Source of the DNA: Torreya grandis
Lineage: Eukaryota; Streptophyta; Pinopsida; Cupressales; Taxaceae
Length of the DNA stretch: 64,000 nt
Assembly: GCA_037957365.1 (NCBI GenBank)
Contig: JARHVA010002128.1
Span: 186,001 to 250,000, forward strand
Direction of reading: 5' to 3'
The notes under the pieces are model-generated. The model was not told the origin of the DNA and ran no database searches. It saw only the letters and a list, made by a program, of their open reading frames with translations. The translations under genes and the position numbers were made by a program. This document shows, in pieces, positions 1 to 10,655 of the stretch (position 1 is its first letter; each line of letters begins with the position of its first letter).

Positions 1-1740
1 TCCTTCCAAGGAATGAGGTTCACAACCTAGTGACCACCATAAAAATAAAATATTTAACAATCCTTCGCAAGAACATTCTAATAATGAACCAAAAGTGAAA
101 ATGATAAATAATGCACATCCTCCTCCATCACATTATGGGAACATATTAGATGGGATTATTGGTATTTATACATGACATAAACCTCATATGTTTCAAAAAA
201 ATTATATTTATTTTTTTGATAGTGAGATTAAGGATGATGAATCTAATAATAGTTCTTTATTCATTCGAACATACCTTGATAAACATACTATACATAGTGT
301 TATGATTGATAATGGTGCAAGTGTGAATGTTTACACCATGACATTACTTATGTACTTGGGTTATACTCATCATTATTTAAATCCTTCTACTAGATCAGTT
401 AGAGCATTTGATGGGACCTCCCAAAAGGTTCTCGATGAGTTTGAAATAGATTTACAGGTTACTCCTACACATATGGCTATTAATTTTTTAGTTATACTTT
501 CCATGAAAATCTTTGATATGATCTTGGGAATATATTGGATCCATACACTTTGAGTAGTACCTTCTATAGAACATGGGTGTGTAACAAGTATTCATTCCAA
601 TTGGGTAATTATAGTTTCTAAAATACCATATGAGCATCCTCTTGAAAAAGTAAAACTTATACCCAGGTAGTTAACTATCATATTTACTTAGGTTAATCCA
701 TCAAAAAATGGTAATAAACATGTAGTCCCATTTACTAGGTGACGATACTTGAGAGATTGTTACATTAGAGACATACAATGGATTTCATGAAATCCTCATC
801 TACTACACACCATGTTTAGATATCTAAAACACCTATACATTTATTTCTTACCATTATTCCAAATAAACCATAAACCACTCAACAATGGGTTCCATGAACC
901 CCTACTCCTATTCATCCTACTATTTCTCCAACACCACAAAGTCTTATTTTAAATACACATAGCATCAAAAACACTATAGTGACATATATTTGACCCATAC
1001 ATGCTCCTCGATAGTGTCACTAGATTAATACACCAGGTTCATAGTAGGGAGATATCTATGATTACCTTTTGGATGGGATCATAGGATAGCCTTTCCATTT
1101 CACATTATAAAATAAAATATCAAAAAAATTAAAAAATACAAAAACATTTTTGATGACTACATGTTATATTGGCTCTTTGGTACCTAAGTGTTAGTTTCAT
1201 TTTGATGGTGGCATATCAGTTACTTATATATACATGTGTTTCATGATTTTAAATGAGTGTGCTAAAAGCATACCTAGATACATGACTATTCCTATTTTAG
1301 ATGTTGGGCCTTTCATATACTCATGTTATGGACATTGGGGGCATCCCCCTATATGATCACAATACTTATATTCTATATCATTCTATGGTAGCTTTATACT
1401 ATCATTTTTTAAGATGATATATGTACTTACACATGCCTTTATCTATGATTATATCTTACATAATGTACTTGATATGCTATGTACTTGACATTTTTGGATA
1501 ACACATTTGATCTATGGGTTACTATTATATGTTTATAATGGTTTATTATACTTTTATTTATGAACTTCCTTGAGTGTTTTACCTTACTATTGTCTTTATT
1601 TTTTAAGCATTTGAATATACTCCTTTATTTATAACCCCTGTGCCTATGCATGCTTTCTTTGAAATTTGAACATGTCATTGTTTGGTATATGGACATTTGA
1701 ATGTCATACTTAATTTTATATACATTTGACTAGTTGATGT
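1..1740 (+). mobile_element. Ty3/gypsy retrotransposon remnant (pol 5' part and non-coding tail)
   Basis: The window opens inside a decayed Ty3/gypsy element. The protease remnant at 188-553 anchors the call. After the stop at 551-553 the same kind of protein sequence continues for about 100 codons with stops (for example a block reading VVPSIEHGC), which matches the segment that normally follows the protease W-I-H motif. Beyond about 1100 no coding signal is visible. Around 1640-1710 there are copies of a sequence like GGACATTTGAATGTC that recurs in the 3' non-coding part of other elements in this window (7431, 15342, 34035, 45931), so this stretch is probably element tail. No LTR edge could be fixed. 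Gag would lie outside the window on the left. Confidence 0.6.
188..553 (+). pseudogene. Retropepsin-like aspartic protease domain of a Ty3/gypsy polyprotein (fragment)
   Basis: This open stretch of 121 codons encodes a retroviral-type aspartic protease, which in an active element would cut the Gag-Pol polyprotein inside the virus-like particle. Visible features in order: an active-site loop IDNGASVNVYT around residues 41-51 (the D-N-G-S/A form is common in this plant family), the flap-side block VRAFDGTSQKVL at about residues 71-82, the strand EFEIDLQVTP, and a C-terminal block ending ILGIYWIH, which stands where plant elements have LLGRPWIH. The R-P pair is changed to I-Y, so the domain is decayed. 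The ATG is only the first one in the frame; the true polyprotein begins upstream, outside the window. Everything downstream carries stops, so this is not a functional gene. Confidence 0.72.
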
Positions 1741-3960
1741 GGGGTTTATGCACACCACAAAAACTCCAAATGAGGTATCCTCTAAGATTTTTTGATCTCT
1801 ATGGAATAAGGTTATAGGCTTGGGTATGAGTTTTAGGTATGTGGTTAAAACAACCAGGTGATGGAATAACAAGTTGAGCTTGTGGGTTATTTAACCAAGT
1901 TTTATGGATGGATATGTGGAATCTAATAAAAAGTAATCACTAGGTGAGTTAGATGGGTGGAGAATTATTCTAACGTGGGTAGATATCAAAGAAAATCAAA
2001 AGGGGAAAGAATGGTAAGGAAAGAAAGAAGGTTTTGTGTTCTTGAAAGGTGACTTCTAAGATTATTCCTTTGGTGGACAAGTATCTCTAAGACTAGTGTT
2101 TTTCATTTGCAATTATTATACACTCAAAAACAAGCATAGTTAGCAATCTAGGACAACAAATATATGATTCCTAATGATATCAAATGAAGGCTTCTATCCT
2201 TAGGGTTGTTATCGTATACCCTTATTTGAGAGATTAAATTTAGGATGATAAATTTGTCTTGGATAGTTATGAATCATGCCTAGATGACTATACCAAAAGA
2301 GATACCTATGCATAGATTAGTTTATAAATTTAACTTATACTAAATGATTAAATCAATGAAATCTACCAATATTCAATTTATATTGCACATCTAATATCAA
2401 TATTCATTAATTGAAATAAGCAGATTCATTTATAATATTAGCACACTTCAAAATTATTGAATTAAAATAAAAAAAGAAACTTAAACTTCATTAACATAGA
2501 GAAGGAATAATAAATAAAAAAAATATTTACATGACAATAAATCTCTTAATATCTTCCTATATATTTATCCAAAACTTTGAACCCCATTTGGAAAAAGGGT
2601 TCTGCATGTATATAAATAACTTGGGGAAGAGGTCACCTCATCCTCCAAGTATAGAAAAAAATCATTACATTGTGAATGACTAGATCATAATTCTTAGTTT
2701 CATGTTATAAATTATAGATACCTCACACATGCAACATGTGTGTGTTGAAAAAAAACCAATTTGTTTATTTAAAACATAGACGTAACAAAATTTGACTATT
2801 CATTTGTAATCATTACATGTAAAATTGTAAAAAAATAGCCTTTGACTTAGGATAAATTAGATTCTACTTAATACTTTTTAAAATAATTATTATAACTATA
2901 TTTGTGCTTATTGTTATGGACATGGTGATTGGAGCTATGCTTGGGTATGAATTCATTGACTGAATTAGAGTTATAGTTGAAGCTGAACTATCAGCCAATG
3001 TTGACATAGTTTTTGATCTAGAAGGGATTGATGTTATGGGTAGTGTTGTAACTAGATCTTTAGGTAGGGTTTGAGGAGCAGATCTAACATGTGGCACTGA
3101 TGCTACTCTCTAAGAAGCTTAAATAATTTTATTATTTAATTTACATGTAGAGCTAATTAGACTCTAAAAGAATAAAATGAATCCAAAATTTCATACAACC
3201 CTATTGTTGTATTTTATACATCCTATTTTATATTAGAGGGAACTCATATCACTTGTTGTTACTTCCTAGGAGTTTCCAATTCTTCTTCTAATTCTTTTCA
3301 GGTCAGATCTATTCCCTCATGGATGGCCAATATGACTTTGGTATGGGTTTACATATAGGACTTAAGGTCTTCAATGTATGTAGACTAACCCTTCTTCCTA
3401 TCGTACCTTTTTGAAAGAGAATAAATTTCTTCTCTTTCCTCCAAAATCAACCCCCATCTAATGTTGTCCTCAATATTTCTTTTCCTCTATACTGATGCTA
3501 TGGATTTATCAAAAAGTGAGATTATAGTGGGGAAGATACATGATAATCAAATTGGGCCTCTTAGAAGCTAAGGCTCCTAACTCCTTGGACCAGACTAGAA
3601 GAGTAAGCTTTGAAGGATCTAATTATTGAGCTTCTATTTTTGCATGCTCATTAGGTTCAGATTAAAGCTCAGAGGAGGGTTTGGGAATCGAGGGCCAAAT
3701 TATTTTAGACTAGTTTATCTTTAAAAATTATGGAATGGGGTGCACAACATAGACATTTTTCCATTTTTTAGGCTCTTTCAGTTGTTACTATTATTGTGAT
3801 ATGAACTGGTCTTCAAGAAGGTAGTGGTAAACCAATTCGGTAGTAGAAGAAGCTATTTGAGTGATGGGTTGGTTGATGGGAGTCATAGAAGAGGTGGATA
3901 GGATGGTGAGAATAATGGTTGATTAGATAAATATTGAAGGAGTGAAGATTATTAGAGGAA
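1741..3960. other. Non-coding, AT-rich spacer; no gene recognised
   Basis: No convincing coding frame was seen in 1741-2860. On the minus strand, 2860-3960 can be read as short stretches of protein-like sequence between many stops and may be the 3' end of the decayed block at 3960-6365, but I cannot support it as coding. A small perfect hairpin lies at 2724-2742. The short open frames here look like chance frames. Confidence 0.4.
2724..2742. repeat. Short perfect inverted repeat (hairpin)
   Basis: CACACATG at 2724-2731 and CATGTGTG at 2735-2742 are perfect inverted 8-bp arms around a 3-base CAA loop. It lies in non-coding sequence without a following T-run of note, and its role is unknown. 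It may be chance in alternating purine-pyrimidine DNA. Confidence 0.5.
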
Positions 3961-6365
3961 TGGCTGAATTAGTAGAAGTGGAAATTAGAAGAGTAAAGGT
4001 GGGAGAAATGAAAACAAGACCAACAGAGAGTGATTACAAGGGAATGAAAGTGGAAACAATTAGAAAAGTCATGGTTGAAGTAATTTTTAATGACATTAGA
4101 GAAGAAAGGATTAGGGGTAGTGAAGAGAGTACACTTAATAGATTGATCACCACTAAGGGGTGTCTTTGCTTTTAGTGATTTAAAGCTCAAGACATTGGCT
4201 TGATGTAGCTCTTCTTCATTCACCTCTTGATTTGGATCACTTTCAACTAAAGGTTGTGTCTCTCTATTAATTACTTCCATGGATGGTGTCTAAGTTCACT
4301 CTTCCCTTGGTTTCCTATGATAGTATAGTGCCATTTTATTAACTTGTGGAGTAGTCACTTGTTGGGTAAGAAGGGGGAGAGTCTTACTAGACATTAGGGC
4401 TCCTGAAGCTACCATAATAGGTATAATTTCTTTCTTATCATAAGAATCTAGGTGAATGATCTCCACCTATTCCCTACTAGTGCTATCCTTTTTCTTGTGT
4501 TATAGCCTCTTTTAGTTCCTATTTAACTCTCCTTAGTTTAACAATACATTCTTAAACTAAAGGGTTTTGTTCCTCTTTATCCTATGTATTAGATGGTATC
4601 TCTTATATCTCTTACTATTGTTCATATTCTTTATCCATTGATATTTTCCCTACTAACTATTCTTGCTCTTGTTATTCTTCTTTAGCCACTAATGGATGTT
4701 GGGGAACTTGACCTTAGTATGATAGCTATTGGTAAGGCTTGCTAATCCATAAGTCAGAGGATCTCCATCCCCCTAGTGGTGGGATCCTAAATTTAGCTTG
4801 ATTGAGTGTAAGGGATGGGTCAGTTTGTATCACCCTTAATAAGTCCTCACTTAAGCTCACTACCAATACTCTTTCCTTTACTTCCTCATCATCCTTGGCA
4901 TTGATGAATATGAAGTCATGGTCAAATAAATCATGTTTTTATAAGATGTTAAGTCTATGAATCTTTTGATGCACTCTCCTATGGGGGTCATAATCTCTAT
5001 GGGGTAGAGTAGTTAATGAATAAGCTCTTCTTACATTCCAAACTTCCATGAAATACCTCCTAGATGTATAATGCTTTTTCTCAATAGTGATATGAGACTC
5101 ATTGAAAGTGAATTTATTATTCTTTGTCAAATATTAATATATACCATTTCAAATTTATAAGGCAATCTCTTATTTGGCCACTTTGTCAATAACAAACTTG
5201 AGAATATAAATAGGGTCCACCCTATGAAAAATAACCATGATAACTATATGATTAGGGTAGAGCCATAGTCACCCAAATTGGTGAGTGTTTTAGCAATTTT
5301 AATTGAAATCCTATCTAAAAGGTGGCCTTGAATGTCCATCCAAACCTAACGATAGAGGTCTTATATAATTTTTTTAATATTATTTATATAATAATATATG
5401 TGAACAAAAGAATTAAAGTCACATATTTTGTTCTTGATAAAATTAGGGTTAGGACTCTATATAACCCATTTATATGTGTACACTATTCCCATGACTACAT
5501 CTAGTAGGTATGACATCATATAAAGATTTCCCCCTTGGGGCCTCTTATCCTTGTGTAGAATTTGTTCCTAAAGATGGGCACTAATGACCTCCTCTAATGC
5601 ATAAGTGTGATCTAAATTAATGATAAGGTCTAGCAAGGGTACCCATTCTAGATGTAATAAGTGGATGCTAAGGTGGATGAGAGTTGGTTCAATAATTCCA
5701 TGCCTATGCGAATCCTCCTTTTAAATTACATGATAAGGATGGGATTATTGGTATGTTATTTTATAGTGAGCATCTCACTAGGGAGAAGCCACTTCCCTAA
5801 TGCTCACTCCACATTGTTGTTTTTCTTCCAAGTGAATACAATATGTAATTCAAATGTAACATCTAGACTAGGGAAACTTAAATACCTCATGATTATGTCT
5901 CTAGAGATGTATGGAATAATTATGTTATTATTGATGTAGTGCAGATAAACACTATCTAATATTCTCCCTTTAATGAACATGCCTCATAGTAATTTGATGC
6001 ATGTCATGACTTCTGATTTGGTGGATGTGTAGTGAAGTGCCTATTATTTTAAGGGTAGTATATTAACTATAATTTGTTTTTCCTTGGATAATATGTCCTC
6101 TTCCAACATTAATGAATCAATTTTTATATGATATCCCATAGAGATGAGTAATTGTCATGGAGGACATCAAACATAGTGACATCAAAAATCATGTCTAAGT
6201 ATTTAGTGGAGTACTTGATGGAAAACCTAGATGGTACTAAGGCTCCCTTATATGATCTAGATGAGGAAATAATTAATATTGATGAATGTTGGTGTGATTT
6301 AAGCTTTAAAAAATGGCAGTGTATGAAAATTAAATTTAATGTGTTGTAAGTTATTTTGGTCACAA
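3960..6365 (-). pseudogene. Decayed protein-coding block of unrecognised family (minus strand)
   Basis: Read leftwards, the minus strand shows long protein-like stretches broken by a few stops and at least one frameshift. About 5637-5465 gives roughly 58 codons with one stop, including LDHTYALEEVISAHL and KRPQGGNLYMMSYLLDV. About 5345-5270 continues in the same frame with VWMDIQGHLLDRISIKIAKT. After a shift, 5130-4939 holds an open stretch with HYTSRRYFMEVWNVRRAYSL. About 4930-4730 carries an acidic segment (INAKDDEEVKERVLVV) and GGWRSSDLW, and 4280-4180 holds ESDPNQEVNEEELHQANVL. The order (folded part, then acidic low-complexity tail) resembles the ORF1-type or DUF4283-like proteins of plant repeats, but I do not recognise the family and make no functional claim. 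It is broken and not expressed as one protein. Confidence 0.45.
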
Positions 6366-6694
6366 CTAGGGGTTTTGAGATTACAGAAGGATATATTTAA
6401 TCAGAATATCAAGAATCAAATGATATGAACATGGTTTGGGTCTCAATGTTATATCTTTATGAATTAATTCTAGTTTGTGTACCATTAATCACCAATTTTT
6501 ATGAACTCATCACCCTCATTTAATTTGAACTTGACCACCTAGTCCTCGTGTACATGCCACGAAGGATGCTTGCTCATTCAGGGTGCTATGGTGTTGGCTT
6601 TTACTTTTGATATTTATCATTATATGGTTTAGTTGAGGGAGATAAGATTTGTATTAAATCATAATAGTATGATATGGTGATTTGATTTTTCCAT
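6366..6694. other. Spacer, nothing recognised
   Basis: About 330 bases between the minus-strand decayed block and the purine-rich tandem repeat. I see no coding frame, RNA gene or strong repeat here. Confidence 0.4.
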
Positions 6695-7140
6695 GCAAAA
6701 GACCTCAAAAAGAAAAATGCTCTTTAAAGAGATTTGTTGAAAAGAATTGTCTGAAAGTTGTCGAAATAAAATTTATGAAAGACTAAGTACTCTTTAGAAA
6801 GATTGTCACTTAGGAAGAATCATCACAGAGAGAGTATCCAAATGAAAACTACTGATGAGAAAGTATTTGAAGAATTAAAACCTTTTAAAGAACAAAGTTT
6901 TTGAAGAGAAAATTGCTAAAGATAAAACTACTGAAGAGAAAGGCTCTGAAAAAAAGATTTTGAATGAAAGATTCCAAAGAGAAAGTATGCCAAATTAAAA
7001 AATGATCCAAGGAAAAGTTTTTAAAGAACATTTTATAAAGACTTATTGTCAAATACTAAGTTGTCAACTGGAATGAATGATCTAAAGAAAAGTTCTTCAA
7101 GACTAGTTTATGAAGACCAAAGTTTCCAAATAAGAGTCTC
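6695..7140 (+). repeat. Purine-rich degenerate tandem repeat (GAAGAGAAAG-type)
   Basis: The plus strand is strongly purine-rich and made of diverged copies of a short unit resembling GAAGAGAAAGTTTTGAA, spaced roughly 15-18 or 30-36 bases apart, for example around 6826, 6867, 6908, 6937, 6986, 7008 and 7084. In translation it gives Lys/Glu/Ser-rich stretches such as TTDEKVFEELKPFKEQSF, interrupted by stops, so it may be a decayed charged repeat domain. It sits directly upstream of the 3' region of an LTR element (7380-9923). Period and copy number are by eye. Confidence 0.5.
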
Positions 7141-8488
7141 TCAAATGAAATAATATAAATAAGCCAATCTAAATTCATGTCATACATAGGAATTCTTGCC
7201 ATATTTACATTAATATATTTGTTTCAATAAGTCCTTTCAAATAGAAAATATGTGCATCAAAACATGAATTTATGTCCAAAATATTAAGCTCCTTTAGATA
7301 ATAAAACACAGAAACACCCAACTAATATATAAGTCCTCTAAAAACAAATGGGGTCCCCAATTTTCAAGGAAGAAAAATAAGGTGGAGTGTTTTTTATACA
7401 ACATTGCTAAGTCATGTCCCTTTAATTATGCATTATTTGAATATGCCCCTTATTTTTGGTCTCCTTAAACCATTGAGTTTTGACTTACTTTTAAGTGCTC
7501 TTATGTGTGTACTTGATTTGCTTATTGAGATTATACTTCTGCTATCTAGACATTGCCATGATCCTTATCATCCATCTTAGGATTTCATGTGATCAAATTG
7601 TTCTATGTGCTTTAATGTTGCATTTACCTAGACAAATTCTTTTTAAATGTGTCTTATCCTTTTGAGGTGAGGTAACTAATGGTTTATATTCTTACCTCAC
7701 CTCAAAGGGGGGGGGATTATCAATGGGGGCATGTCACAGAGGCATGATATTAAAATTAGGAATAGTTTTTAGATTTAATGGGTGTATGCTTCAAAATCAT
7801 GTTCTCCATAATTATTTAGTATTCAACATCTCCAAATTTAGTGGGGGCTTGTTTTGGAAACATATCCTCTACATTGGTACTTATTTAAGTTTTCATATCT
7901 ATCCACATATAGTAGGGGCATGCTTTGGAAGCATGTAATAGACACTTACACAATTTATAAATTATTTAAAGCACATAGTTATATAATTCAAATTTATAGC
8001 TATGGCAAAATTCTATACTTTAGTACCATTGTTATACATAGTTTAAACATAAGACATATCTAAGGTGCATATGATATGAAATGTGCACCTAATATTTCAA
8101 AATCCAAATTAATTTCATATTTCAAAACACTCTTAGGTACTATTATCACCCACCATAATGTAATTTTATGCACTGATACCCAAGATGCACTTTTTTGGAT
8201 TATATTAAGTCAAGCTATTATAGTAATTGGTTCACTTTTGGTATGGTTGAGGTGATTAAACCACTAAATATTGATAAGTTTTTAGGTTGGAATTGATTAT
8301 ATCATCCAACCTTACTAATTTGATAGCATGATTTAAATTTGTTTACTCATGCTCACCAAGTTATAAGTATGATTGGGTTGTTTGGTTGAGCTAATCTTAA
8401 TTATCGGGTGGCAACTCACCTTTTCTCTCAGGTTGGGGAAATGTGACTTCCAATCTCTCTCTCTATATCTCCTTAGATATATGCACTT

Positions 8489-8513
8489 TATATATATATA
8501 TATATATATATAT
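8489..8513. repeat. (TA)n microsatellite
   Basis: About twelve TA units, immediately right of a short CT-rich run (8453-8464). The inverted copy of this region near 50.7-50.8 kb lacks the TA run, so it expanded after the two copies separated. Confidence 0.85.
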
Positions 8514-8808
8514 CCTAATCTCAATTTTAGATCCTTATAATGATACATATTTCAAATCAACTTGATAATAAGTAAGGCAGTTACATCGATACATAGGTGT
8601 ACTCCTAAACCTTGATATTTCAATTTCAATCTTTTAAAATACTTTCAAATTCCAGATTATATGCACTGACTATGTATTATAACATTCTATTTGTTGTAAT
8701 TTAGGCACCATAAAAGCATTTAAGTTGGATTCAATGAAAGGCAATGTGTGTTATACACACCTAGGTACACATTTATTTACATTAAACTAGAAATTTAATT
8801 ACTATATC

Positions 8809-8820
8809 AAAAGGGAGAAA
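8809..8820 (+). other. Polypurine tract of a retroelement (plus-strand primer site)
   Basis: Twelve purines lie directly before the LTR start TGTAGACAC. In LTR retrotransposons such a tract resists RNase H and primes plus-strand DNA synthesis. The inverted copy has the same arrangement at 50428-50442. Confidence 0.6.
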
Positions 8821-9923
8821 TGTAGACACTATTTTAAAGGTTATATAACCCCTCAATCATATACACATGACAAACTTAGACCTTGGCTATTCTTCATAAA
8901 ATTTGAATTTTCACACTTTTTGAAGTATCATATCTTCTCTATATTGTGCCCCTTAGCATATATCTATGTATAAATAGTATTGTGTTGATCTTAGACCTTC
9001 TATTTTGATTAGAATGATTAAAACCTAATTATCTTCCAACTCTAGAAGTTTTAAGTTTGTATCTAATTTCTTTCTCCTTAGACACTAAAATCTAGGATAT
9101 GTACCTAAGTTGATGCTAGTGTCTTGCTCTGACACAAGTGTCCATTTCCCTAAAGCCATATAATTTTTAAATGAAACGTATCCTAACGATTGACCTACAT
9201 GTTTTAATGTGAAGTTACTTTTCCAAAACGATTGATATAAATACAAGATCAATCGTCATTCATTCACTACATAGAATACACTCAAAAGACCTAAGGTAGC
9301 TTACTAAAGCAATAAATAAAACACTTGATAAAGTAAATATTCCCTCTTTTCATATCAGTCATAGGGACAACACATCCACAATTTTAAAGTACTGAAAGAA
9401 CAACCCATGAGCTATATTTTCCAAGTTACAAGATAGGTCATTATTATACTTGGTTTGCACATATTACATGTTTCAAACACAAGCCAATATGTAGGGGAGA
9501 ACTACATTAGTCTAAGGCATATTCAAAGTATTATTTATATAGGCAATGCTTGTTAACATAGGGATTTTTGCATTCATATCGACACCATGTGCCCACTAAC
9601 CCATTTTTCCCCAGGGTCACTATGAATATGAAGAAAGAAGGTTTTAAAAATTCATGGGGAGTAATATTACATGACCTATATTTCAATGTGCTAAAGTGAA
9701 GGAAAATTCAATCATAAAATAATCTATATGGTTGCATCATTTTCCAATAGGTATTTTTTCCAAGAAACTTGCACCAAATTTTGCCAATAGCATCGACATA
9801 ACCATCTAGGGTTGACACTAGTGTCTATAGCTCTAGAGGCATCCAATATAAAATTTGATGACTATTCTATAATATTTTTCCTATCTACTTTTGGCCTATT
9901 CTAGATTTATAACTAAATTAGCA
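8821..9923 (+). mobile_element. LTR C (about 1.1 kb), inverted relative of 49328-50427
   Basis: The start is set by the purine tract AAAAGGGAGAAA at 8809-8820 followed by TGTAGACAC. The end is set at CA 9922-9923, because the inverted copy has CA at the matching place, followed there by TAGTGAACC. Shared blocks with the reverse complement of 49328-50427 include the segments near CAAGTTACAA (9424), CACCATGTGCC (9584), CATCGACATAACC (9791) and TTTGATGACT (9855). Inside lies the perfect 12-bp palindrome GACACTAGTGTC at 9814-9825. A short tandem duplication of a TTTAGCCTATCTTAGATT-like segment occurs near 9885 and 9990. No coding is seen. Confidence 0.6.
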
Positions 9924-10149
9924 TTAGAACAAGATAAGTACATTACTTTTTTTATCAATTCCATATATAACATAATTCTACTTACTATTTTTAGCCTATC
10001 TTAGATTACTAAATTCAATATATGTTTATATTTGAGATTATCACCCAATTGCCATGATATATATTTGATCATCACCATTTTTCACTATCATTTATATATT
10101 ATTATCCCTATCTACTCAAGTAGGATTTTTATCTAATTTATGGTTAAAC
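9924..10149. other. Spacer between two LTRs, nothing recognised
   Basis: AT-rich sequence. The first 20 bases still resemble the inverted copy beyond its LTR (GCATTAGAACAAG against GCATAGTGAACCAAA), which means homology crosses the LTR end. No coding or RNA feature is seen. Confidence 0.4.
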
Positions 10150-10617
10150 AACTTCACTCTTATTGGAGTTTCTCACATTGAGTTTATTTAGGGTATATGT
10201 TGTGTTATCTCTCTTTGGTGTTGATGTGTATACTTAATCTACTTTCATGTTAAATTCCTTGGAAATAGGTTAATGAAATAAACATTTAAGATAGATCAAG
10301 GCTCAACCCTAAAGGTTAAATAACTTCACATTGATATTGCACTTCTATGAAAACATTTCAATTGTAATCATGTATGGAATATTAGCACATTTAGAGTGTG
10401 TATGAATATATGCAATGTATGTATCATGTGGAGATTTTATTTGAAGGGTTTTATATTATTTTTTATTTTGCATATGTTATTAATAATATATGAAATGCTA
10501 ATTAAAATAAAATTTTGGGTGTTTTTCTATGGCATAAAACTTGAGAGGAACACCTTGAATTGAAAGGGTTGGTGTTGGTGAAATTTAGAGTGGACTATCC
10601 ACCTAGTTTATAGATTA
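10150..10617 (+). mobile_element. LTR E1, left copy of a direct repeat with 19801-20567
   Basis: This segment repeats in the same orientation at 19801-20270. Matching landmarks in order are TTGTGTTATCTCTCTT, CCTAAAGGTTAAATAACTTCA, ATGAATATATG, TTTTGGGTGTTTTT, and a segment of the form ACTTGAGAGGAACACCTTG followed by CCACCTAGTTTATAG. It is followed at once by TGGTATC, the start of a tRNA-iMet-type primer binding site, so it is best read as a 5' LTR. The right copy is longer at its 3' end: about 295 extra bases separate TTTATAGATA from its own primer-like site. Confidence 0.55.
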
Positions 10618-10619
10618 GA

Positions 10620-10631
10620 TTGGTATCTAAT
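10620..10631 (+). other. Primer binding site (tRNA-iMet type) after LTR E1
   Basis: TTGGTATCTAAT matches the start of the common plant retroelement primer site TGGTATCAGAGC, then diverges. Its place just after the repeat supports reading the repeat as a 5' LTR. A site with the same first ten bases follows the related copy at 20569. Confidence 0.5.
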
Positions 10632-10655
10632 AAGGTTATATTTTTTTCCCTAAAA

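Larger units (their letters stand above)
7380..8820 (+). mobile_element. 3' internal (non-coding) region of an LTR retroelement ahead of LTR C
   Basis: From about 8020 to 8820 this stretch aligns by eye with the reverse complement of 50428-51240. Shared blocks include the segment around AAGTATGATTGGGTTG (8366), AGGTGATTAAACCACT (8250) and GTTATACACACC (8750). In both copies the block ends in a polypurine tract followed by TGTAGACAC, the layout of a retroelement interior running into its 3' LTR. Left of 8020 there are a GTATTTGAATATGCCCC-type motif at about 7428-7450, a run of nine G at 7707-7715, and three loosely similar segments at about 7724, 7842 and 7912, each with GGGG(G)C followed by a TTTTGGA/CATG-like continuation. 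No coding frame is visible. Confidence 0.55.
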
